Assembly: GCA_013697265.1 (NCBI GenBank)
Contig: JACCXE010000077.1
Coordinates: 1-11,372, forward strand
Source of the DNA: Actinomycetota bacterium
GTDB lineage: Bacteria > Actinomycetota > Acidimicrobiia > Acidimicrobiales > JACCXE01
Length of the DNA: 11,372 nt
Direction of reading: 5' to 3'
Part shown: positions 1-6,520 of the stretch, one piece after another
Numbering within the stretch: the stretch's first letter is position 1
How the letters are laid out: each line of letters begins with the position of its first letter
Position numbers and translations under genes: made by a program
The notes under the pieces: model-generated
Told to the model about the DNA's origin: nothing
Database searches by the model: none
The model's input: only the letters and a program-made list of their open reading frames with translations

Positions 1-2887
1 TGTTCACCGCATGGATCAAGTCGTTGACGCGGCCTTCGCGGCGCAGCTCGTCGTCGACGGCGGTGTCGAGCGCCACGGACACGCCTTCGTTCGCGGCGAT
101 GACCCAGCCTTCCTTCTCGGTGCTTTCTACGAGCACCTCATCGGGACTGAGTTCGTGGCCGGCCACCCGAAAGCGGCCGCCGTCGAGTTGCTCGAACTTG
201 CCTGCGTTGAGCGCCTGGCGAATCTGGCCCAATTCGGCGCCCAACCGCGGCCCGAGGACGGGCAGGTTCGGCCGCACGCGTAGGTCGGTCGCTTCGATGG
301 GACCAAAGGTGATCTCCTTGATGCGTAATTCGTCGGCGATCTCCTGCGCGTGACGCTGGGCGCGCGGCGCGCCGTCGACCACAAGGCGAGGCAGCGGCTG
401 ACGATTGCGCAAGCGCGACTGGGCCCGGGCTTGCCGACCGAGCTCAACCACCTGACGCATCTCGCCGACCTCGTCCAGCAGTTCCTGATTCGCGGCAACA
501 GTGGCGGGCCAGCCAGCCAAAAAGATGGAGTCGGGCGCGCCGTCGACGCCGGATACCAGGTTCTGCCAGAGGTGTTCGGTGATGAACGGCATCACCGGTG
601 ACACGACGCGCAGCGCGTTCACCAACGAGAACCACAGCGTGCGCAGCGCGGCCTCGTTACCGGCCCAGAACCGGCGACGCGAACGGCGCACGTACCAGTT
701 CGACATGTCGTCGACGAAGTCGTCGAAGGCGCGCAACACGTTGGTGGAGAGAAACGTTTCGTAGGCGTCGGTCGCCTCGGTGATCAATTGACGCGCGCGC
801 GCCACCATGTATTCGTCGAGCGCTTCCAATTGGCCGCTCGGACCGTCTGCGAGTTCCGCGTAGGAGGGGGTGAACTCGGCGATGTTTGCGTATTGGATAA
901 AGAAAGCGACGCTATTCCACAGCGTCAGCAGCTTGCGCTGAATGTCGTATCCGGGGCCGAAACCGAACAGGAGGTTTTGGTTCGGGGGTTGGGCGCTGAA
1001 TTGCCACCGCATCACGTCCGCGCCCATGCGAGCAAAGGCGTCCGGGGCCTCGATCATGTTGCCCCACGAGCCGTGCATCTCGCGGCCTGTCTCGTCGAGC
1101 ATCTTTTCGTAGCCGAGCACCTTGCGATACGGCGGTTGCCCGGTGAGCACCACCGACATGAACAGCTGGCTGTAGAACCACAGGCGGATTTGTTCGCGCA
1201 TTTCCGAGACCCAGTCCGCCGGGAACCACTCTTCCCAATAGCCGTGGTTCGGTAGGTCCGCTTCGGTGAGGCCAGCGGCTGCGCCGGTGCCGTAACCGCC
1301 TTCGACGTAGAGCGGGCTCTCCCAACCGAGGGTGGAGAACGGGACGATGCCCGCATCGAGCCACACGTCGCCCACTTCGGTGATGCGGTGCACGACGTTG
1401 CCGCACTCGGGGCACGTGATCGGCACCCGGTCGATCCACGGGCGACGCAGTTCCTTCAGATCGTCGAGCGGTTCGGTGGCTAGCGCGGCGAGTTCGGCTT
1501 TCGAACCGATGACTGTGAGGTGACCGCAAGCGCACGGATAGAACGGCAAAGGCAGGCCGTAGTAGCGGCGCCGGGAGATGTTCCAGTCCGACATGTTGAA
1601 CAGCCAGTCGTCCATGCGTCTGCCCATGTAGTCCGGCGTCCATTCCACATCGGCATTCGCGTCGCGCATGGGCTGGCGGATGTCGTCGACCCTGATGAAC
1701 CAGTCGTCGGAGATTCGGAAGATCAGGGCGGTGTGGCAGCGCCAACACTCGGGGTAACGGTGTTCGATCGTGGCGGCCTTGACGAGCAGACCACGCTCGC
1801 GCAGGTCGGCGATGATGTCGTCGGCTGCGTCGTGGGCGCCCCGGCCGGCCAGCCAGCCGAAGTTGGGGTAGAAGTGACCGGACTCGTCGACGGGCATCAC
1901 GATCTCGAGGTTGTTTGGCTTGGCCAACTCGAAGTCGTCGGTACCGCAACCCGGGGCGATGTGCACGATGCCGGTGCCTTCTTCGAGGCTGACCTCGTCC
2001 CAGCCGATCACGCGATGTTCGACCGCGGCGTCGCGCAATTTGTCGTAGGGGCCGGTGTAGGTCCAACCGACCAACTCGTCGCCCCGCCTGGTCTCGGTGA
2101 CCTCGGCGTCGCCGACGCGGGCGCCTGCCATCCAGTCGCCATTGGCCAACTTGGCGTATTCGGCGTCGGGGCGCACCGCGGCGGCGACGTTGGCCGGCAG
2201 CGTCCACGGCGTTGTCGTCCAGATGACGACGGCTTCGCCCGGCCGGTCTTTGAGCGGAAAGCGCACGGTGAGCGACGGGTCTTCGCGGTCGATGTAGCTG
2301 CCGGCAAGTTCGTGGGCGCTGATCGACGTGCCGCAGCGCGGGCACCACTCCGTGGCTCGGTGGCCCTTATAGATCCAGTCCCGCTTGTGGACGATTTTCA
2401 GGAAGCGCCAGATGTATTCGATGTTGGTGTCGGAGAAGGTGAAGTAGTCCTTGCCCCAATCCATCCACTGGCCGAGGCGGATCGAGCCGTCGGTCAGTTC
2501 CTGGCTCGACCACTTCACGACGTCGCGGCACTTTTCCGCAAACTTTTCGAGGCCGTATTCTTCGATGTCGCGCTTGGAGTTGAGGCCGAGTTCCTTCTCG
2601 ACGCCGACCTCGATCCACAGGCCCTGACAATCGAAGCCGTTCTGGTAGCGCTGGTGAAACCCCTGCAACGCCTTGTAGCGCTGAAACACGTCCTTCAGCG
2701 TGCGACCCCACGCGGTGTGTACCGCCAACGTCTTGTTCGCGGTGACCGGGCCGTCGATGAATCGGAACTTGGGCCCATCCGCGTTCTGCGCGCGTAGTCG
2801 GTCGAAGGTCGACTCGCGTTCCCATAACTCGAGGATCTCGAGTTCCAGTGCGTTGTGATCCGGCTTGTCGGGCAGTGGCGAAAACAT
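1..2887 (-). CDS. ileS: Isoleucyl-tRNA synthetase, C-terminus cut off by window edge
   Basis: Charges tRNA-Ile with isoleucine in the cytoplasm. I translated the minus strand from ATG at 2887 and found 962 uninterrupted codons to the left edge; bacterial IleRS is usually about 1,000-1,050 residues, so only the end is missing. The N-terminus reads MFSPLPDKPDHNALELEILE and continues into FIDGPVTANKTLAVHTAWGR. The CP1 editing domain has WTTTPWTLPAN (about 223-233) and GTGIVHIAPG followed by D317-D318. The anticodon-binding region has SNWYVRRSRRRFW (around 728-742). CxxC pairs (CPRC, CPEC) resemble structural zinc sites. Both catalytic signatures are odd: AVHT (55-58) sits where HIGH is expected, and EMHGS (603-607) where KMSKS is expected. 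The surrounding sequence (TANxxxxVHxAWGRTxKD, QNGFDCQGLW) resembles the divergent bacterial IleRS branch in which HIGH is replaced by GxHH. The identity is secure; whether it is the cell's only IleRS cannot be told here. It is divergent from the DUF167 gene, 39 bp apart. Confidence 0.95.
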   Translation of the reverse strand, partial: MFSPLPDKPDHNALELEILELWERESTFDRLRAQNADGPKFRFIDGPVTANKTLAVHTAWGRTLKDVFQRYKALQGFHQRYQNGFDCQGLWIEVGVEKELGLNSKRDIEEYGLEKFAEKCRDVVKWSSQELTDGSIRLGQWMDWGKDYFTFSDTNIEYIWRFLKIVHKRDWIYKGHRATEWCPRCGTSISAHELAGSYIDREDPSLTVRFPLKDRPGEAVVIWTTTPWTLPANVAAAVRPDAEYAKLANGDWMAGARVGDAEVTETRRGDELVGWTYTGPYDKLRDAAVEHRVIGWDEVSLEEGTGIVHIAPGCGTDDFELAKPNNLEIVMPVDESGHFYPNFGWLAGRGAHDAADDIIADLRERGLLVKAATIEHRYPECWRCHTALIFRISDDWFIRVDDIRQPMRDANADVEWTPDYMGRRMDDWLFNMSDWNISRRRYYGLPLPFYPCACGHLTVIGSKAELAALATEPLDDLKELRRPWIDRVPITCPECGNVVHRITEVGDVWLDAGIVPFSTLGWESPLYVEGGYGTGAAAGLTEADLPNHGYWEEWFPADWVSEMREQIRLWFYSQLFMSVVLTGQPPYRKVLGYEKMLDETGREMHGSWGNMIEAPDAFARMGADVMRWQFSAQPPNQNLLFGFGPGYDIQRKLLTLWNSVAFFIQYANIAEFTPSYAELADGPSGQLEALDEYMVARARQLITEATDAYETFLSTNVLRAFDDFVDDMSNWYVRRSRRRFWAGNEAALRTLWFSLVNALRVVSPVMPFITEHLWQNLVSGVDGAPDSIFLAGWPATVAANQELLDEVGEMRQVVELGRQARAQSRLRNRQPLPRLVVDGAPRAQRHAQEIADELRIKEITFGPIEATDLRVRPNLPVLGPRLGAELGQIRQALNAGKFEQLDGGRFRVAGHELSPDEVLVESTEKEGWVIAANEGVSVALDTAVDDELRREGRVNDLIHAVN

Positions 2888-2897
2888 GGAAGCGGGG

Positions 2898-2903
2898 ATT
2901 CTA
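2898..2903 (-). promoter_or_regulatory. Candidate -10 element of ileS
   Basis: On the minus strand the hexamer TAGAAT ends 10 bases before the ileS ATG. There is no Shine-Dalgarno sequence in the bases between (CCCGCTTCC precedes the ATG). A -10 this close implies a leaderless or nearly leaderless mRNA, which is common in Actinobacteria. No clear -35 is seen. This is inference from position and hexamer only. Confidence 0.4.
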
Positions 2904-2911
2904 CGAGGGCC

Positions 2912-2917
2912 TAGCCT
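2912..2917 (+). promoter_or_regulatory. Candidate -10 element of the DUF167 gene
   Basis: TAGCCT ends 9 bases before the ATG at 2927, with no purine-rich ribosome binding site in between. It would give a leaderless or nearly leaderless transcript, back to back with the ileS -10 in the same 39-bp intergenic region. It is a weak hexamer match and position is the main support. Confidence 0.3.
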
Positions 2918-2926
2918 TGCGTCCCT

Positions 2927-3271
2927 ATGTTTGACGATCTCTTCGATTACACCGCGGGCGATAACGAGGAAGACGGCACCGCCGTCGTGCGGCTGCACGT
3001 GCAGCCGGGCGCGGGCAAGACGGCGGTAGTCGGCCGTCACGGCGACGCCATAAAGGTGCGCGTGGCCGCGCCGCCCGAAGGGGGCCGGGCCAATGACGCG
3101 GTCGTCGCTCTGGTCGCCCAGACCTTCGACGTGAAGCTGGCATCGGTCAGCCTGGTCAGTGGGCAGACGAGTCGGGCCAAGCGCGTCCAAATCGACGGAG
3201 TAGCCGAGGCCGAAGTCGAGCGCCTGCTCGAGCTGGCCATGGCCCACGCTGCCGAAGGCGGCAAGCGCTAG
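2927..3271 (+). CDS. DUF167 / YggU family protein
   Basis: Protein of 114 residues. The segment from about 20 to 95 is a clear DUF167 match: VRLHVQPGAGKTAVVGRHGD, then KVRVAAPPEGGRANDAVVAL and SLVSGQTSRAKRVQI. These match the family pattern of a VxPGAxxxxVxG strand, the APPxxGxAN helix start and LVSGxxSRxKxVxI. Family members are small alpha/beta proteins of unknown biochemical role, so no function is assigned. The first 18 residues (MFDDLFDYTAGDNEEDGT) are an acidic extension not typical of the core. ATG at 2927 is the first in-frame start; it lacks a Shine-Dalgarno sequence and is probably leaderless. The gene is the first on the plus strand after the divergent ileS promoter and is separated from the next gene by 149 bases with hairpins, so it may be its own transcription unit. 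Confidence 0.88.
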   Translation: MFDDLFDYTAGDNEEDGTAVVRLHVQPGAGKTAVVGRHGDAIKVRVAAPPEGGRANDAVVALVAQTFDVKLASVSLVSGQTSRAKRVQIDGVAEAEVERLLELAMAHAAEGGKR

Positions 3272-3288
3272 AAGACTGGTTCCTTCCC

Positions 3289-3312
3289 GGGCGGGCGCCC
3301 GCAGTCCCGCCC
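3289..3312 (+). terminator. GC-rich hairpin after the DUF167 gene
   Basis: GGGCGGG (3289-3295) pairs perfectly with CCCGCCC (3306-3312) around a 10-base loop, 17 bases after the DUF167 stop codon. There is no T-run afterwards, so it is not a canonical intrinsic terminator, but hairpins without a U-tract are often proposed as terminators in high-GC Actinobacteria. An alternative fold is the perfect palindrome GCGGGCGCCCGC at 3291-3302. Confidence 0.35.
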
Positions 3313-3322
3313 TCCTCAGCAA

Positions 3323-3351
3323 CGCGGGCCCCCTCGCTTCGCTCGCCCGCG
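3323..3351 (+). repeat. Second GC-rich stem-loop in the spacer before the DksA-like gene
   Basis: CGCGGGC (3323-3329) pairs with GCCCGCG (3345-3351) around a 15-base loop that contains CCCTCGCTTCGCTC. It may act together with the 3289-3312 hairpin as a terminator, or be a small intergenic stem-loop element. No function can be assigned from one copy. Confidence 0.35.
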
Positions 3352-3409
3352 GCGGCCGTAGCGCGCAATAGCTGTTACCCTTCGCCGCTCCCTAGCCCAG
3401 GGAACATCG

Positions 3410-3416
3410 AAGGAGG
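3410..3416 (+). promoter_or_regulatory. Ribosome binding site that fixes the GTG start of the DksA-like gene
   Basis: AAGGAGG is a near-perfect Shine-Dalgarno sequence 4 bases before GTG at 3421. It supports this GTG as the start and contrasts with the SD-less neighbours ileS, the DUF167 gene and lspA, suggesting strong translation. Confidence 0.75.
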
Positions 3417-3420
3417 GCCC

Positions 3421-4131
3421 GTGGCTACTGCGAAAAAGGCGGCGCCAGCAAAGAAAGCGCCAGCGAAAGCAGCGGTAAAGAAGGCCCCGGCAACGAAGGC
3501 ATCGCCCGCGAAGAAGGCTGCGCCCGCCAAGAAGGCGGCACCTGCGGCGAAGAAGGCGGCTGCACCAACCCGGAACGCGGCACCGGTCGCGAAGAAAGCG
3601 GCCCCGGTTGCGAAGAAGGCTGCGGAGCCGGCCAAGAAGGCTGCGGCCCCGGTTGCGAAGAAGGCCGCGGAGCCGGCCAAGAAGTCGGCAGCCGCCCCCG
3701 TGACGGCGTTTACGACGAACGCTGTGGCCAAGCCGGTCGTCAGGCGCGGCGGCAAGGTCGTGCTCGACAAGTGGCAGCTGAAGCAAAAGGAACTGCTGCT
3801 GTCCGAGAAAGCGGAGTACCTCGAGCAAGCGAAATTACTGCGTGAAGAGGCCGACGAGTTGATGCGAGACGCCGAACCGGGCGATGTGCAGTTCGACGAC
3901 GAGTCGGGCGAAGGCGGCTCGCTCGCGATCGAGCGTGAACGTGATCTCGCCCTTGCGCTGCAGGCCGTGAGCATCACCGAAGAGATCGACGACGCGCTGC
4001 GCAAACTCGAGCGCGGCCTCTACGGCCTGTGCGAGACGTGCGGCCACAACATTCTCAAGGCGCGGCTTGAGGCGCTGCCCTACGCCCGGCAGTGCATTGC
4101 GTGCAAGACCGGCGGGCTTTCTCGTCGCTGA
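3421..4131 (+). CDS. DksA/TraR-type zinc-finger protein with a lysine/alanine/proline-rich N-terminal tail
   Basis: Protein of 236 residues with two parts. Residues 1 to about 93 are almost only A, K and P (AKKAAPAKKAPAKAAVKK and similar), like histone H1 or the tail of mycobacterial HU. Residues about 115-236 are a DksA/TraR domain: coiled-coil helices (LKQKELLLSEKAEYLEQAKL; then ERERDLALALQAV) and a C4 zinc finger with C204, C207, C225, C228 in LYGLCETCGHNILKARLEAL...CIAC. DksA proteins bind the RNA polymerase secondary channel and modulate initiation with ppGpp. The acidic DxxDxA tip motif of E. coli DksA is not conserved (FDDESGEGGSLA at 158-169), so activity cannot be assumed equivalent. 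The tail suggests nucleic acid binding (inference). A DksA/TraR gene between ileS and lspA is a known actinobacterial arrangement. An exact role is not known to me. Confidence 0.85.
   Translation: MATAKKAAPAKKAPAKAAVKKAPATKASPAKKAAPAKKAAPAAKKAAAPTRNAAPVAKKAAPVAKKAAEPAKKAAAPVAKKAAEPAKKSAAAPVTAFTTNAVAKPVVRRGGKVVLDKWQLKQKELLLSEKAEYLEQAKLLREEADELMRDAEPGDVQFDDESGEGGSLAIERERDLALALQAVSITEEIDDALRKLERGLYGLCETCGHNILKARLEALPYARQCIACKTGGLSRR
3601..3684 (+). repeat. Near-identical in-frame tandem repeat in the Lys/Ala tail
   Basis: Two 39-base copies, 3601-3639 and 3646-3684, separated by GCTGCG (45-base period), differ at a single position: T at 3621 versus C at 3666, which is synonymous. They encode APVAKKAAEPAKK twice (residues 61-73 and 76-88). 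The near identity suggests a recent duplication by slippage or unequal recombination, so tail length may vary among strains. Confidence 0.8.
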
Positions 4132-4169
4132 CGCCGCGGGCTGGTTCGTCGCTGACGTCGGCTTCGACG

Positions 4170-4643
4170 ATGCCTAGTCGCCGAGTCACCGCGGGGCTAG
4201 TGGTCGGCGTCGGCATTTTGTCGGTCGCAGTCGATCAGATCGCGAAGACGATCGCGGAGAACAACCTGCGCGATCACAGCATCGACCTGGTCCTTGGTGC
4301 GCGTTTTGTGCTCACGTACAACTCGGGCGCGGCGTTCAGCGTGGGCACCGGGCGCAGCGGCGTGTTCACGGTGCTGGCCTCGGTCACGGTCACGCTGCTG
4401 CTCGTGTACGCGCTGTGGGCCCGCCAGAGCCGATTGCGCGCCGTGATGTTCGGACTGATCGTCGGGGGCGCCGCCGGTAATCTGTTTGACCGACTGTTCC
4501 GACCGAACGGCGGCCGGGTGATCGATTTCGTCGAGATCGCGCGCTGGTGGCCGGTGTTCAATGTCGCGGACGTGTCGCTGTTCTTCGGTATCGTCCTCAT
4601 GCTTTTCGTGTCGATGCGCGAACCCGAGCGGAGCCGGTCATGA
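4170..4643 (+). CDS. lspA: Lipoprotein signal peptidase (signal peptidase II)
   Basis: Integral membrane aspartyl protease that removes the signal peptide from prolipoproteins after lipid modification of the +1 cysteine. From ATG at 4170 it has 157 residues, the usual family length, and four hydrophobic segments (about 7-25, 63-82, 91-105, 132-148). Conserved marks are VDQIAK (21-26), LTYNSGAAFS (48-57), GNLFDRLF (103-110), and the catalytic aspartates D119 in GRVIDF and D134 in FNVADVSLF. The frame stays open to 4092, inside the DksA-like gene, but M27 of that longer reading gives the basic N-terminus MPSRRVTAG expected before the first helix. No good Shine-Dalgarno sequence is seen; the start lies 38 bases after the DksA-like stop and is probably translated from the same mRNA. 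The stop overlaps the rluD start (ATGA, 4640-4643). Confidence 0.93.
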   Translation: MPSRRVTAGLVVGVGILSVAVDQIAKTIAENNLRDHSIDLVLGARFVLTYNSGAAFSVGTGRSGVFTVLASVTVTLLLVYALWARQSRLRAVMFGLIVGGAAGNLFDRLFRPNGGRVIDFVEIARWWPVFNVADVSLFFGIVLMLFVSMREPERSRS

Positions 4644-5548
4644 ACATCGAAGTGCCTGACGCGCTCGCGGGCGAACGGCTCGACCGCATCGTGGCGCTCG
4701 AAGCTGGCGTGTCACGACAGGAAGCGCAGGCGTGCATCGATGGTGGCGGTGTCACGGTCAACGGACGCATCCTCACCAAAGGCAGCGCGCGCGCCGTTGC
4801 CGCCGATGTGATCACCGTGGACATGCCCGCAGCGGCGGACACGACCCTGGTAGCCGACGCGGGCGTGGAGTTCGAAGTGATCTACGAGGACGACGACGTC
4901 ATCGTGATCGACAAGCCCGCCGGTCTCGTCGTGCACCCAGGCGCCGGCAACGCCGACGGCACGCTGGTGCACGGCCTGTTGGCGCGCTATCCCGAGATCG
5001 CGGGCGTGGGCGAGTCCGATCGACCGGGAATCGTGCACCGCCTCGACAGCGGCACGTCGGGCCTCATGGTCGTGGCCCGCACCGAAATGGCCCGCCAAGG
5101 TCTCGTGGAAGCGCTGACGTTGCGCGACGTGACGCGCCAATACCGGGCCCTGAGTTGGGGCGAGGTCGACGGACTCGACGGGATCGTCGACGCGCCCATC
5201 GGCCGGTCCACCCGCGAGCGCACGAAGATGGCCGTCGTCGCCGACGGGCGTGAGGCTCGCACGCGATACGAGGTCGTCGACCGCTTCACGATGCCGGCGA
5301 AACTGACGCTGCTCGAGTGCATGCTCGAAACCGGGCGCACCCACCAGATCCGCGTGCACCTCGCGGCGATCGGTCATCCGGTGGTCGGCGACACGCGTTA
5401 CGGACGATCCCGTCCGGCGCTGCGCTGCGACCGTCCGTTCTTGCACGCCGAACGATTGGCATTCGCGCACCCGGTCACGGGTGAGCCGGTGGCGTTCACC
5501 TCGGCGTTACCGCCTGACCTGGCTGCGGTGCAGGCCAAGCTCAGCTAG
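4640..5548 (+). CDS. rluD: Pseudouridine synthase of the RluA/RluD family (large-subunit rRNA)
   Basis: Converts uridines to pseudouridine in 23S rRNA; E. coli RluD modifies helix 69. Protein of 302 residues. An S4 RNA-binding domain covers about residues 10-60 (GERLDRIVALEAGVSRQEAQ, GGGVTVNGR). The catalytic domain has DKPAGLVVHPG (91-101) and the active-site motif HRLDSGTSG with D136 as catalytic aspartate, then GRTHQIRVHLAAIGHPVVGD near the C-terminus. ATG at 4640 is chosen because it overlaps the lspA TGA as ATGA, follows the weak purine stretch GAGCGGAG, and starts right before the S4 domain; an upstream in-frame start at 4547 would lie inside lspA. The stop overlaps the convergent Rrf2 gene by 8 bases. 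The exact target uridine is inferred from the family; RluD-like proteins can differ in site. Confidence 0.9.
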   Translation: MNIEVPDALAGERLDRIVALEAGVSRQEAQACIDGGGVTVNGRILTKGSARAVAADVITVDMPAAADTTLVADAGVEFEVIYEDDDVIVIDKPAGLVVHPGAGNADGTLVHGLLARYPEIAGVGESDRPGIVHRLDSGTSGLMVVARTEMARQGLVEALTLRDVTRQYRALSWGEVDGLDGIVDAPIGRSTRERTKMAVVADGREARTRYEVVDRFTMPAKLTLLECMLETGRTHQIRVHLAAIGHPVVGDTRYGRSRPALRCDRPFLHAERLAFAHPVTGEPVAFTSALPPDLAAVQAKLS

Positions 5549-5984
5549 TAGTTGCCGGCACCGCGGTCTTGCCCTGCGCGGCGTCGACCATCTGGGCCAG
5601 CGTGAAGCTGTCGAGCAGCCCGCGCATGTGGCGGCCGACGTCGGCCCACACCTCGAGCAGGATGCACTGCCCTTCGTGATCGCAGGCACCGTTGGTGTGC
5701 GGTTCGCCGAAGTCGCCCGCCACGATCGGCCCGTCCACCGCGGCGACGATCTCGCCCAAGGTGATCGCTTGGGGCTCTCGGGCGAGCACATAGCCGCCGC
5801 CGACGCCGCGCTTCGACCGCACCAGACCGGCCCCTTTGAGCGCGAGCAGAATCTGTTCCAGATAGGGCTGGGGCAGGCCGGTGCGCTCCGCGATATCGCG
5901 CACCGATGTTGGGCCGATGTCGTCGTGCAGGGCCAGGCTCAACAGGGCACGGCTCGCATAGTCGCCTCGCGTCGACACCTTCAC
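5541..5984 (-). CDS. Rrf2 family transcriptional regulator
   Basis: Small winged helix-turn-helix DNA-binding protein; Rrf2 members (IscR, NsrR, RirA, CymR) often sense Fe-S status, nitric oxide, iron or cysteine. From GTG at 5984 it has 147 residues beginning MKVSTRGDYASRALLSLALH, the typical Rrf2 N-terminus. The HTH is around 26-50 (SVRDIAERTGLPQPYLEQIL), with wing SKRGVGGGYVLAR (57-69). IscR and NsrR usually have three ligand cysteines; here I see only C101 and C107 in ACDHEGQC. An in-frame TTG at 6008 would add eight residues (IGPTIQS and the initiator), unlike the family; GTG at 5984 also lies seven bases after a TACGAT -10, fitting a leaderless transcript. It is divergent from bpa (35 bp between starts), so it may repress itself and bpa. 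The subgroup is unresolved. Confidence 0.88.
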   Translation of the reverse strand: MKVSTRGDYASRALLSLALHDDIGPTSVRDIAERTGLPQPYLEQILLALKGAGLVRSKRGVGGGYVLAREPQAITLGEIVAAVDGPIVAGDFGEPHTNGACDHEGQCILLEVWADVGRHMRGLLDSFTLAQMVDAAQGKTAVPATTS

Positions 5985-5991
5985 GCTCTGA

Positions 5992-5997
5992 ATCGTA
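5992..5997 (-). promoter_or_regulatory. Candidate -10 of the Rrf2 gene
   Basis: TACGAT on the minus strand is followed by 7 bases and then GTG at 5984, the exact spacing expected when transcription starts on the first base of the start codon. No clear -35 is seen. It lies in the region shared with bpa. Confidence 0.45.
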
Positions 5998-6006
5998 GGG
6001 CCGATC

Positions 6007-6014
6007 AAGGGGAG
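6007..6014 (+). promoter_or_regulatory. Ribosome binding site that supports the TTG start of bpa
   Basis: AAGGGGAG lies 5 bases before TTG at 6020. The only nearby in-frame ATG, at 6032, would be 17 bases away, too far for normal initiation, so the rare TTG start is favoured. Confidence 0.6.
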
Positions 6015-6019
6015 CTACG

Positions 6020-6505
6020 TTGGCTAGCCGAATGAGTACCCCTGAGAAACCAACGTCGCCGCCCACGCTCGAGGTCGTCGACGGCGCCCCGAGTGAGGAA
6101 GTGGAGTCGACCGAAACGGTCAATCAGCCCGCCAAGTTGATGCGAATCGGTTCGATGCTCAAACAGTTGCTCGACGAAGCCCGCGCCGCGCCGCTCGACG
6201 AAAAGGCTCGCCTCCGGCTGCGCGAGATCTACGAGACGTCGGTTCACGAACTGGCCGAAGGCATGTCGACCGACTTGCAAAAGGAAATGGCGAGCCTGGC
6301 GCTGCCGTTCGACGAAGGCGCACCGTCTGAAGCCGAACTCCGCGTCGCGCAGGCTCAACTCGTCGGCTGGCTCGAGGGCCTCTTCCACGGCATCCAGGCC
6401 ACCCTGTTCGCCCAACAGATGGCGGCCCGCAACCAGCTCGAAGGCCTGCGCCAACCAGCCATCGGTCAGGCCCCCGAAAGCGACCGCCCCGGCACCTACC
6501 TGTAG
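6020..6505 (+). CDS. bpa: Bacterial proteasome activator (Bpa/PafE family)
   Basis: Ring-forming, ATP-independent activator of the 20S proteasome in Actinobacteria (Mycobacterium tuberculosis Rv3780, DUF2587). The 161 residues begin with a disordered acidic stretch (1 to about 35), followed by a helical core (about 36-145) with RIGSMLKQLLDEARAAPLDE, LREIYETSVHELAEGMSTDL and VGWLEGLFHGIQATLFAQQM, close to family signatures. A flexible linker ends in GTYL; the mycobacterial protein ends in GQYL, the motif that docks into the proteasome alpha ring, so the interaction tail appears intact. TTG at 6020 is chosen from the Shine-Dalgarno spacing; ATG at 6032 is the alternative and changes only four residues. 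The gene stands alone between a divergent Rrf2 gene and a convergent operon. It implies that prcBA is present elsewhere in the genome (inference). Confidence 0.9.
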   Translation: MASRMSTPEKPTSPPTLEVVDGAPSEEVESTETVNQPAKLMRIGSMLKQLLDEARAAPLDEKARLRLREIYETSVHELAEGMSTDLQKEMASLALPFDEGAPSEAELRVAQAQLVGWLEGLFHGIQATLFAQQMAARNQLEGLRQPAIGQAPESDRPGTYL

Positions 6506-6520
6506 CGGGCACATCTCTCC

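Noticed and set aside
912..2348. 478-codon minus-strand open frame
   Set aside because: It is out of frame with ileS over the same bases; its translation is arginine/histidine-rich with no domain, while the ileS frame gives clear IleRS motifs.
1520..2797. 425-codon plus-strand open frame opposite ileS
   Set aside because: Antisense shadow caused by high GC at third positions; no recognisable domain and no supported start.
3375..4004. Two minus-strand frames opposite the Lys/Ala tail (also 3316-3828)
   Set aside because: Their serine/phenylalanine or leucine/arginine repeats are the complement of the AKKAP repeats, not independent genes.
4122..4157. 12-base direct repeat TCGTCGCTGACG (4122-4133 and 4146-4157) around the DksA-like stop
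   Set aside because: Short, GC-rich and only two copies; could be chance or a tiny duplication, with no sign of an attachment site.
4092..4169. Longer LspA start within the DksA-like gene
   Set aside because: It would overlap the upstream gene by 40 bases and add 26 non-conserved residues before the first membrane helix.
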